NCBI RefSeq assembly: GCF_000208865.1
Contig: NC_018385.1
Span: forward strand, 1,036,724 to 1,100,723
Length of the DNA: 64,000 nucleotides
From: Neospora caninum Liverpool
Lineage: Eukaryota; Apicomplexa; Conoidasida; Eucoccidiorida; Sarcocystidae
Direction: 5' to 3'
Part shown: piece by piece, positions 1-11,700 of the stretch
How the letters are laid out: every line of letters begins with the position of its first letter
Position numbering within the stretch: position 1 is the first letter of the stretch
Made by a program: the position numbers and the translations under genes
The notes under the pieces: generated by a model
Databases searched by the model: none
Seen by the model: the letters and a program-made list of their open reading frames with translations, nothing else
Told to the model about the DNA's origin: nothing

Positions 1-436
1 TTTAGCAACCCTTACTCCCTGAAAAAAATATGCATCACGTCGGTAGGACTCTACTCGCTTCCAGGCATCGGTGTATCCAGGTCGGCTACCTACGAAGTCT
101 CTGCTTCTCGCCTCGTTCTATCCAGTGTGTCGCGGACTATCTCGGTCCACGCAGTTCTTGCTTGTCAGATCGCGTGCCAAATCGATACAAAGCTGAATGT
201 GGCTTTTATAGAATTTGGTGGGTTTGATTTTGCCGTCCATGCGTTTTTTCTCATTCTGTGGAGAGCCAGATCCTGGCAACGCCGTATGTGCCCCCGTGGG
301 CCGAGGTTCAGAAGGCGGACCGACTCTTGCACACTGGAAAACGCGCAGCAGCTCATGCCACTAGCTAGGGTTCTTCTTTTCAACTTTTGGACGCACCCGG
401 GCGGTATCTCACGCCGTAGACTTCAGCGTACCCGAG
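1..436. other. left edge, no supportable gene
   Basis: Only short overlapping frames occur here, none with recognisable protein features. The stretch lies upstream of the glycerol-3-phosphate dehydrogenase gene and may hold its promoter or the end of a gene outside the window. I see no RNA gene or repeat. Confidence 0.5.
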
Positions 437-1777
437 ATGGAAGTAAATTATTTTCATTTCTCGGCCGATGAGTGCTGGGCAACAAAGCAGTTTGGTCTTT
501 CTTCTGACACACAAACTTTTCCGTCGTTTCCGGGTGAGAAAAACCGCAACCGCAGCAAAAGGCGGAAGAATCAGTGGGCGGGAGGTCACCAGGTACCAAA
601 TTCGAGGCACAGCTACGTTCCCCCCCTGTGGAATCTGTTCGCTGCCGCAGGGCACACAAAGTCGCAAACAGACACTGCAAAAGGTGACAATTTCGTCGTT
701 CTTATAAAGCACTGTTCCGGCGCGTCCCTTTCCTTTAACGCAGCAGAAGATAGGCTTCCTCTCTTTGTGGCGTCAGAGAAAGAACGTGACCGTGATCCGA
801 AGAACGGCCTTGCTTTTGCTGGAGTCTCTGCACCAGCGTCTTCTTCCACGTTCCTGCCATTTTGGGTTTGTGCAGCTGCGAGGGTTCCGAGTTTTCTTTT
901 AAGGAGGAAAGTCACTGACAGTTACGAACCGACCGTGCATCCAGGCCAGCAATGCGGCAGTGACTCGAAGACTAAGTCGCGAGCTGGCAGCCTGTCGGGT
1001 GCCGGTTGCTGGAACAGTTCTTCCGGTGGTCTCGGACACAACTTCACTCGTCTATTCTCCTCCTGTACCGCACGGCAGTACGGTTTATCTGGTCGCCTCT
1101 CGCAGTCATCCACACCTCCGGTCTGCACGGGTCCCGTGAGGCTCGATCCACCTTTGTCTACGGTCAGGGCTCGGGCACCTCGAAAGAGCGTGAATCCAAC
1201 ACATCCTTCACCCACGACTCTGCGTGCCCAGAAACCGCACACGCCGGCGGGTAGCGGCTCGCCGCCTACAAGGCTCCTCGAGACCATTCCGCCGTTCCCT
1301 TATCTGGTGCACGGGAAGTCCACATGTAGTGCGTTTCTCCGATTTCTGTCTGACGGCAAATGGTCGCGTTCAATATCGGAAGCTCTCTTTCCGGCAGTGA
1401 AGCCCCCAGTCATATATCGATTCCGGGGGTTTCATCCTACGCAAATTGTGTCCGGGCCCGCATCGCTTTCGTGCGCTGCCCCGCGCTCGTTCACTCTCTT
1501 TTTCCTCCTCTTTTTCCTAACTGGGCTGCCTGGACCTCTTTGTCCGATTACGCATAGAACGCCTCCCTCATCCTCCTGTTTTCGCTTCCGCCCCTTCCCT
1601 GTATCAACAGAAGCGACAGCAATTCAAGCGAACGCCTTCCTCTCCCCGCTCGCTGCGGCCCCCTCATTCACCCGCAGCAGTGCGTGGGGTGACCGACGGA
1701 ACACGCGTGCCTTTTCTTCTGTCTCTGCGCAAGAATTCCATACGAAAAGGAAACGCACTGAAGGCAAGCAAGACGCC
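437..1777 (+). promoter_or_regulatory. probable 5' leader of GPDH, with in-frame open stretch
   Basis: This stretch is open in the same frame as the GPDH start at 1778 all the way back to an ATG at 437, 447 codons without a stop. The only methionines in that frame are at 437 and 1778. The encoded sequence resembles no family I know. The plus strand is pyrimidine-rich, as in transcribed flanks elsewhere in the window. The simplest reading is a long 5' untranslated leader plus promoter, with translation starting at 1778 in a good context (GCC before ATG, G after). An N-terminal extension from 437 cannot be excluded from sequence alone. The last 50 residues before 1778 are rich in Arg, Ser and Ala, which would suit an organelle presequence. 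Confidence 0.4.
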
Positions 1778-4700
1778 ATGGATTCTTTTCTTCGGCCTAT
1801 CCAACCCAAGAGGTCTCTCTTTCAGGTCTTGCAAAAGGGACCATTGAGGGTAAGCAACGACCTTTCCTCCTGTGTATGTTTTTTCACTTCCATCTCTGCG
1901 ATCTCTCTTTTACCTTGTTTCCCGGCTTCATGTCTTTGTTCTCAGGTGGCCGTGGTTGGCAGCGGAAACTGGGGGAGCGTGATCGGAAAGATTTGCGCGC
2001 AGAACGCGAATCTTTCGTACGTCTTCCACGATCAGGTGCGCGGCTCTCTCTCCATTCCACCTTGTTCCTTGAGCTCCACCGGCCTTCTCTGTGCTTCCTC
2101 GGCACCGCTACCCTGGTTGCCTCCGCATGTCCGCAAGAGTCTACGGATAGTCTAGAGGGCCGTAGTTGAACCTTCTAGTTGTCCCAGGGGAATGTCTGAC
2201 CCTTTTGCTCCCGCGGCGCCTTCATTCTTCCCATGTTCCAGGCGACGGAGCAGACGGCGATTGAGGATGCAGTAGCGCAGTTGTGCTAAAAGTGCACCCA
2301 TGCTTTGGTGGGGTTCGTTCGTCCGTGTCTGTCTCACCACCACAGTCGCGTGTTTGATTCGGTGACATCGGAAGCGGTTTCCTTTCTCCAAGTGCAGTCC
2401 ACCCCCTTTTCTGTTTGCTTGTCTCATTCCTGTTCCCGCATATTGCTCGACTTCCAAGTCCACGTATGGAATCTCTTGATTAGTGTTCAAGAATCATTGC
2501 TGCGCCCATATTCCCCCTGCATTGCCGTGCAGCTCTTCATGTCGAGACTACAGGATGAGTCCAAGCGTCTGTGCGCGTCAAAATGCTGGGTTCGCCCTTT
2601 TTTCATTACTGCTCCGTTTTAGGTTCGGATGTGGGTGTTCGAGGAGATGATCGAAGGGGAGAAACTCACCGACATCATCAACCAGAGGCACGAGAATGTT
2701 AAGTATCTCCCGGGTCACAAATTGCCCGAAAACTTGCTGGCAGTTCCCGACGTTGTCGAAGCCTGCCGCGGGGCCGATCTCCTCGTCTTCGTCATGCCCC
2801 ATCAGTTCGTGGCGGTAAGCGCTCATGTCCTAAGACGCCGGATAGACACCCTGTTTTGTTCTCGCTTTGTTATTGCGTCGCCTTTTCCTCCACCGAGAAG
2901 AAGCATGACACAGGTAGAAAAGAAAACTCTCGTTTCAGCTCGTCGTCTGCGTGACGTATGCGGTTTCTCCGAATCCGCACGCGCGCCCCACAGTCGGGTG
3001 CTTGGGCAGGGAAAGAAGGAACCACGGAATTCGGCTCGCACCTGCTTGTCTGGGGGTTTCAGAAAGTCTGCGATCAACTCGCGAAGGCGAACGTTGTGCC
3101 GCCCCACGCACGCGCGATATCGCTTCTCAAAGGGCTTTACGTGGAAGGCGGAAGGCCTCAACTGTTCTCAGACACCATCCGCTCCAAGCTCAACATCGTC
3201 GAGTGCGCGGCTCTTTCTGGTACGCATGTTTACCCAAATAGACAGCGTGTCAAGCTAACGTCCACGTCCTGCGTCGCACGTGTTTGGCTGTTTGTCGTGT
3301 TTTTTTTTTTCCAAATTTCCTCGAGAGACCAGGTGAACTGAAACCGGACGAGCAACACGAGGGCCAGATGTTAGACGTCCGTGGTCACACACCAGCAGTC
3401 CGAGGCAACACTCCGACTCGGGGGTGGCAGCGTCCACTGGCTGACAAACATCCAAGACGCAAAGAGCCAACGCCTAAATGCAGTCACTTTTCCAGTCACA
3501 CGTCTGCCGGCATATGTCTACCTACAAATAAGCATCTGCGTGTAGCTATAGATCCAGTTTTGGGTACGCATATGTGTAATTCATGCGCATCGCTAAGGTA
3601 TATGTTATTTGCGTGTAACGGATTTCCACAAACCTCTACTGAGGAACAGCGGGTTTTTTATCGGGTTTCTTTCGACCTTTTTTTTCAGGCGCAAATGTGG
3701 CCAACGACGTGGCTCGGGAGGAGTTCGCCGAGGCAACAATTGGCCATTCGCCGGATGAGACGGACACAGCGTTGATTTGGCAGCAGCTCTTCGACAAGCC
3801 GTACTTCAAGGTCAACACCCTCCCAGATATTGCTGGTGTTCAGGTATGGCACTCAATTTCGAGTCCCTCGTGGTAACAGAGGCGCAAGTCAGCGGTCTTT
3901 GCACGGCAATGAAGAGAGTCAGAAGGGGTCTAGAAGAAAGATGCGAAAGTGACAACGGCTGCTGCGTCTTTTTTCCCTATCGTGGACGGCGCGTGTCTAC
4001 TTTCGCCGTTCCAGATGGCACAACGCGCACCTGGCGACAGGCGCGCTAAGAAACAGAAACTGAAGAGCCTACGCGGTTGAAGAAGCAGAGCATCAAGACA
4101 AACACACATCAGGTCGACACGTTCGTCTCTGATGGCTTTTCGTCAAATCCTTTTGTTCAGTCGACCACTTGTTCCTCGCTTCATTGGAAGTAACAGGGTG
4201 CTTTATGCTTCTGCCTTTGCTGCAGCTGTGCGGAGCAGTCAAAAACGTCGTTGCGCTGGCCGCCGGTTTCTGTGATGGCGTGGGTGTAGGGACTAATACA
4301 AAAAGCGCTATCATTCGCCTCGGCGTCGAGGAGATGAAACAGTTCGGAATGCTGTTCTTTGACAACGTTGTCGCCGTAAGTTCGGGTTCCGCCTCCGACT
4401 CTCTCGCTGTCTCTCGCTTGTCGGCGTACGTTCGCTCGAGTTTTTTGGTGGCCTTACATTTCTTCTTTGCATCCATTATGACTTCTGTCCGTGCGACGCG
4501 TCCGTCACCATTTCCCAAACGGAGCTGGAGAGGCGACTAAGCAGGAAAGAGCTATTCTGCCTTCATCCTGTTGTATGCAGGAAACCTTCTTCGATAGTGC
4601 TGGCTACGCTGATGTGATCACGACAGTCTTCGGTGGTCGCAATGCGCGCTGTGCGGCGGAATTCGTTCGACAGAAAGGGAACAAGAGTTGGGACCAAATC

Positions 4701-5712
4701 GAAGCCGAGATGCTGAATGGTCAAAAGCTTCAGGTGAGAAACTAGCCGAACGGGAGAGGCACTCGCAAAAGGAGATCAAAGGCAACTACGCAGTAGCGGT
4801 ATCATTGCGTGTCTCGGGTATCGCAGCAGAGTTCGAAACGTAGAGGTTCCCGTGATTCCGCTTCCTCCGTCAGCAGTCTTCGTTTTTTGTTCTTTTTCCT
4901 GTTGTGCTTCTCTTTTAGGGCACCTTGACGACAAGGGAAGTGTTTGAGGTTATCTCTTCCCACGAAGTAGACCACCTGTTTCCTCTCTTTACTGTCACTT
5001 ACGACATCGCATTCAAGGGAAGAGACCCAGCAGATCTCGTCCGCGTATTCGAGACGAGCGAGGTCCGCCCCCACAAGACGCCGGAAGAATGCAACATCCT
5101 GGTGCTGCCTCCACTGATGGCAAATGCCAAGAGAAGGGTATGTGTTGCATCACAGGAGTTGTACTTTACGACCTGGCAACTACAGAAGACGATTTCCTGC
5201 CTCCAAAAAAGCCAGCTAGTGTTGTGTCGCATTGTGCCATGCTTCCTCTCGGGGACAGGAAGACAAGATGCCGTGGCTTTGTAGATGAATGGCACAGACT
5301 ACATCTGACCCTAGTCCGCGAGTAGGGTTCTGTAGCGCATGTCTTTTCAAGCAGCGCAGCGTCGTGCAGCTGAAAGAGCAAATACTCCCGTTCATGGGTA
5401 TGAAAAGGAATCCGGAAAGAAGACGCCCAACACCCGTTTGCGTAGCTGACGATCAGTCACGAGGTACCCCCTCTCAGCGCGGAGTGAAACATACGATTCC
5501 CGGTGCAACTTTGGTGTACTCACTTTTCCTTTTTGCCTTCGCAGATTGGCCGTCTTCAGTCGATGGTCGACCATGAACGTTTCAAAGAAGAAGAAAAGAA
5601 GATCGTCAAAGAATACGAGAAGCGATACACAGAGATAGAAGTCGCCGCGAACACCGCGGATGACCTCGCTCCGTCCGCCCCAGTAGCAGAAGAGTGTCGG
5701 GAGAGAAAATGA
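1778..5712 (+). CDS. GPDH: NAD-dependent glycerol-3-phosphate dehydrogenase, nine exons
   Basis: Catalyses interconversion of dihydroxyacetone phosphate and sn-glycerol-3-phosphate with NADH, supplying glycerolipid backbone and balancing NADH. Exons: 1778-1849, 1946-2035, 2623-2814, 3063-3219, 3689-3843, 4226-4375, 4581-4733, 4919-5137, 5545-5712. All junctions are GT..AG and phases agree, giving 451 residues. The nucleotide-binding motif GSGNWGS follows an N-terminal leader of about 25 residues. The catalytic lysine lies in GAVKNVVAL (about K228), and the substrate-domain signature [11 protein letters not shown] carries the conserved Asp, Thr and Arg (about D283, T287, R292), matching human GPD1 D260, T264 and R269. 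From about residue 375 a charged tail of some 75 residues, Lys/Glu-rich and probably coiled-coil, extends past the usual C-terminus of the 349-residue animal enzyme. Start chosen by its strong context; see the 437-1777 entry for the alternative. Family identity is certain; localisation is not. Confidence 0.95.
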
Positions 5713-8700
5713 GATGTTGAGATCGGACAGAACGTGTCTCCAGTGAACGTTTCCAGGCTGTGCGAAGAGAAGGGAAGGAGTTTTGATGCGGAAGCAGAAA
5801 GAGAGATGGCCTGCCTCGCTAAGGCATCGTGAGTGCTGTCTACAAAGTGGCGCAATGTGACGTTGCAGTTCTGGCGATTCATCGAATTTCCTGTCGAGAC
5901 CGAAAGAGTGATCGCGGTCGTACCCACATTGGCTGCATGTTACTTTGAAAGCGAGACGCAGTGAACCACCACAAACAAGAGGGGCTCGTTAGCGTCTTTT
6001 TTTTGTCAGACTTCAATTTTCGGGTGCAGAAGGGCTGTCCGTCCAAACCGCAAAGCCCTTAAATGTTTCTTTATGTTTCGTACAGTCTTGCAAAACACTA
6101 AAGCAGAGGATTTGGAATCATTTTGGGTTGGTCAGCTGCAATAGCAATAGAAGCCGTACTGCTATCTTGAAGGCTGCGCCGCATATAATAGTTACGGTCG
6201 TAGTACATTCTCGTAGTGGTCTGTGGCGTTGAACGCCACGTGGTCGTACAGAGTAATATCTCGGCCATGGGGAATGAAGCAGCAAAACACCGCACCGACT
6301 GTCGCCTGGAACAAGGAAATGAAGTAAGCCCACGGGCATTGACTAATAGTCTCAATTATGCCAGCACACACCCCGTAATCTCTGTGTACCCGGAACATAA
6401 GAGAAAACGGTGAAGTGGTATCATTGGATTGCAAGTTGTTCTTTCAAGGCATCTTTCCGATTTAAGATTTTCAAAAACGTCGCCAGCGGGTATGTTTCGC
6501 TTCAGGCTTCAGAGAGGACAGCCCACATGAAACATTTGTGATCCGGGGCCACAAGATAATTGCCTGGCGTCGACAACTGAAGAGCAACACCGTCGGGCGG
6601 GAAGCGAGGCATGCACGCCCGCGAACCGCCGCAAGTCGAAATCAACTAATCAAAATGCTGAAAGAACAACGGAAAGCAGATCATCAGGCCTAGGAGCTGG
6701 TCGCCAACAGTGAAGTGAAAGCAGAAACAGGGCAGCAGGAAATTCATACACCTATAAAGCACTGGGAAACCCCCGCTCGAGACCCGAGACAATGCAACGC
6801 GAAACAACTTCGATGTATCACATGCACAAAACAGGAAATTGGGGATATCCCGAGTTGTCTCTTGAAAGAGCCTCACCTTTTATCAGTCAATGCTTTTCGC
6901 TATTGATCAGATAAGTTGGAACTGTAGGACGATTCTCTCCATAGACAGTATTGCGCCTGACCCATGGCTCCAGCGCTCACCTTCCTTCCTTCCCCTGGGA
7001 GCTGCGGGCCCGGTCACTCTGTCAAGGACGGAAGCTGAAGTAATCCCTGAGGTAAAGAAGATTATCTTTGCTCTTTTTTAAACTACCCCCTCCCACTCGG
7101 CACGTGCCCCCTTTGTTCTCCGTGCCCCGTTGTGACCTATGATATATGTTAACCCCTGCATGATTCTGCAGCTCATGCAGCCTCTGTATCTACTGGTAAC
7201 TGCAACTGGGGATCTAGCCACGATCCGCGGTGCTGGCTCTTCACGAAGCTCAGGGAGGTACCCTGGGGACTCGTTGATATGAATAACCGTGTTAAACCAG
7301 CTAGTCAAACACGAAGTGATCTGAACGAATGACCTTGCGCATCAAGTCTGAACCGCTTACGCTAAAAATATACTGTCCGCTGGCATGCTATTACTCTCTG
7401 TATACATGGCCAAAACCGCACCACACGAGGACCCGGTCAGCTGCTCGTTAAAACGTACTCAGCTCACACCGGGGCGCCTAATGATATAGGAGTGTTGTGA
7501 CATTCCTGTATGCAGCATTGTTACACTATTAACCTAACATACTACTACTAAATATCTTGGTCAATCGCAGACGAAATGTTTGCCGCCGCGAGGGCCGCAT
7601 ACCCTGCCAAGCCGTTTTGCTTTTATCCATATCGTTTTCTACTTCGGTCAGCTTGAGAAATTGCGTCTTACAGTACTAAAATTATGTTACTGATGAAAGT
7701 AGTAAGAGGCCTCGCCTTTTGTAGTAGTTTGGAAAAGCATACATCTTTGACAAGGCGTCCCGCTGCCAACCGCACAGAGGTGAGGTCCCGGCTTCAGAGA
7801 ACGTGAAAGGCTGTGTCAGGGGGACACCCAACGTGGTGCCGAAAGCACTACCACCTACCTATTGCACCGCTCCTGAAAGCACTGGTACAAAGCCGTCTGG
7901 GAACCCAATGTAATCGGAGGGGCTGTGAGCAAAGGGACACTGTGTTATGTGTAATATAGTAAAACACTGAGTAAAAGAGTGAAGAAATACACGGGGGCTA
8001 GTTACGCCTTTCTCGCTTCTTGGAACTCTTTTTCGGCTCTCATCCCCGAAACCCAGATAAGGCTTCAGAAGTGATGCTTGTCGGTAGAAGGAAGCCGAAT
8101 GCGTACGCAGTCGCAGAAGCGGTGCTGCGAGCTTGCAACTGTAACACACGTGACACTACTCATTCGTTCGATACTGAAATTCCACAGCAAGCATATGAAT
8201 GCTTTAAATGGAAACAGCAGACATTTCACCTCAACAAAGTGGAGTTGAAATCCGAAGCAGGAGACAGTGTTAGCTGAGACGAGGCAGAGACAGTCGATCA
8301 CGCCAAGCGGTCCGCCGGCTGCTTCTGTTAAGGTGACCCCAGCCGGAAAATCTGTCACTAGGGCAGAGGGTGGCAATGGAATGTCTCCCGCTGTTTTCCA
8401 GCCTTTACATCCCAATGGTGGTGACGTATCACTAAGTGCCACACAGACTTCTACATATTAGAGAATCACTGCTGACATGAGCCCGCCATAGGCCCGTTCA
8501 GGCAAACAGTTTCCTCCCGAGTGGTGTAAATTGCACGACCACTTTGTGACCACAACCGAATCCGGAGAGTCACACGAAATTACATATTCCTCCAACTGTG
8601 CTGCTCTGATAATTGGTATTTTAAATTATATGGATTCTGCTTCATTTCCCCCCTCCCAGGAACATTAGCTGAAAGCTACCTTTTGTGCGGTGTTCATTGA

Positions 8701-11700
8701 GAGAGTGGTTCTATTCTTTGCCGGCACCCGTAGGGCAGCCATCAACCAGTTATCGGGCAAAATAATTATAACGTAGAAATGTGGTCTGCCGGCGAGTGAC
8801 CTTCCATCCCAGAGAACTGTGTCGTAGGCACTGCAGAGGGCACCAATATCGTGATCAAATCAAAAGCTAAAACCGCACTTCTGCATTTGCGATGCTTTCG
8901 CACTCCAGCGCGCCCCGCCGGACCGAGGGCATCTTTTCATTTTTTGTCCACCTGTCATCAATATCATGTGTACCACCTCATTGAGGGCTCATTGCGCAAA
9001 TTGCCCACACTACAAGCAAACAAGGACGGCGACGCGTCTATTTCCTAGTCACCAGGTGGTTCGCCACGGGATACCCGAATACATATCACAGCCATGTTGC
9101 CAAATCTGTTGTTTCTGCGCAACCCCTCATCTTCCTGGAAAAAACAGAAGATCCCCCGATTGACAAAACGGGAGGCGCCCAACACTAAAAGGCGCCATAT
9201 TGGAGGTTATCATTGACTGCAGTCTGGTCGAGTTCTTTTAGGGCATCTTTATTGTACAGAGGAGCCATCGCTTTGCTCTCGACATTCAACACAGCTACGG
9301 AATCCTACCGGGACGGAGCGGCATTGTACCACTCCTGCCTAATTACGGGAGTCTACACGTAGCACCCGATTCGTCAGCACAAAATGTATCACTAAAGAAA
9401 CCCCAGCAAGGAATATGACTACCGTTCTCTGGCGACCTGCTGTACCGACGCCCACGCGATACATCTGAGTAACCTTCAGACAGGCCAGTTAGCTGAAAAA
9501 CTGAAAGCGTATCAAGACTGGGTTGCATGCATAAGAATGGCAAACAGATTTTCACATCTTACTGCATTAAGGTTATTCCACGTCGGTGACGTTCTACGCG
9601 TATAATATGATAATTAGATCATATGGCCCAGGAATGATCTTTATGTTTTTACTGCCGACCCTGTGCATTGACCACTCAAAACTGGCTCCGCAAGTGCAAC
9701 ACAAAGATGGGCACGGAGCAATCCATTGTAGATCCTCGCCAGTGACTGAAGTGTCGTGTAGACTAAAAACGTGATCCGAATTGCAACTGGCTTTGGTTGG
9801 TGTCGAGTGCACCTCTCAGTACCTAGGAGGACATGAGTGTACCTGCTTTAATCCAAGAGGCACTAGCGTCTGGCACTGGATTCTACCGTATCCTCAACAC
9901 AAGTGTTGGAGCAGTCAAAACACTATGTGCTGAAGTTTACCGCAAGGTCTGTTTCCCGAAGAGAGTAATTCCTTTGCTGCGTAACGAAGCCATACGGGTA
10001 CTCAATATAGGTTCCCTGTGTGTATGGACACATCAGCCACGATGAAGGACAATGGTGGCGTTTTTTGCGCCCCAATCCTTGTTTGGCGAAGCTGGACCTC
10101 ATCCCTCACCAAAGGTGCTTAGAACGCCGCACGCACCACCTCTCCAAACAGTTACGGGGGGGCCCCGCTTTGAGAGATGAATCGAGGGGAGTGTGTCGAC
10201 GTCTGTCATGGAGGTCGAGGATCCGCCACTCGAACCCCTTGGTCTGGTTCGCGAAAGATAGACGTAGCTCACCTGCGACACCAGTGGCTGGAGCGCATGC
10301 TGTTCAACGTTCTTGATATACGGGCTTGACGCAGTGTCCTCCATGTTTCGGTCATGATGGATGACCGCTACAATAGACAGAAGTGATATCGTAGAATTGC
10401 AGGGGAATGGATTGCAGCTGCAGACTGAAGCTCAATTACTTCGTCGCCTTTGAAGCCACCGACAGCATTATTTAGGGAACGTGCAGCGCTCACTGAGGCC
10501 TCTGTCCCCGTGGACCGCATCCGGGGCTCCAGAGAAGCGGGGGTGAAGCGCTGTCAGTAAAAAGGTCGTTTCAGGTCATTTCTTCTGTTGCGATTATCCA
10601 GGCTCTTTCTTTCGCAGATGCTCCCTTGTTGCCGGCTGATACTGTTCCAGCTTTGGATTGGCAAACGGAGTAGCGTTGGGGTAGCGTGTGTTTTCCCCAT
10701 GCTCTAGACGACCTGAACTGAAACACACAACGGCCCGCCTCATGACTTCTAAGCGGTGGGGCAGTAACAGTGATAAGAGGAGCCAGCACGAGGTCTCGGT
10801 CTGCTGAAGAGATCGCCCCCCTCGTGTTTACTCGTTTGCTTCTCCGCGCAGCGCCATTAGAGCTTAGGGTAAATGCTAAAGCAAAACTCTGTCGGCTACA
10901 ACTCTTTCTATATCGTTTCGCATTTCTTCACAAGACGTTATTCCTTAATTTCGTCAGCGACATGTTTGATCTGCTGCCCGCGACCATCTTGCACGCGAGA
11001 GAGTGTCAGCCCATCAGCTCAGGATTTCTTCGATATTATTATTGGGCCTGCGGTTCGACACTAGCCGTTGAGGAGATGGCGAGCTGCCACCTGTGACCTG
11101 CTGGGATGCTGCTAGCGGACAACGGAGCACTAGGGGCGGCGCTGAGGTAAAGCAGACAGAATAGCTCTGAGGGTGGCAGCTGCCCGAGCCTGAGCGGAAT
11201 ATATAGCAATCGGTATGAGATGGCAAGCCAGAGACGACCTGTGCGATTATGCACGGTAGTCGCCTGATGATCATTCTGAAGAAGTTTGGGGTAAGCTGCT
11301 TCGTTGATATGAGGCTGCGTCTTCTCATTGTGGCTTGCGACATACCTGCCAGCGAGCTTAGGGTTCTCCGGCCCCCGTTTGGACCTTATGTCTCGCAGTG
11401 CTGTGCAGGCTGGCCGAGCTCCGCAGAAAAGGCATCAGAACAAGCCGCCTCTTCCTCAGGCTTGTACACGCCGGTCTACGGGGGCTGACATGAGATCTGT
11501 ATCGTCGGGCTCACACACTGATGGAGGGAGCCGATGGCGTACCAATGCACAGAGCAACGCGGGGTTGGCATCAGCCCTCTCCATAACGGCAGTGCGGAAC
11601 GAGAAGACATTACGCTTCGAGCATCTCGTTGAGCACGAAAACGCCAGAAACTCTGCCGGGCGATGACCGAAAAAATTATGCAGTCGGCTCGCCCGAAAGC

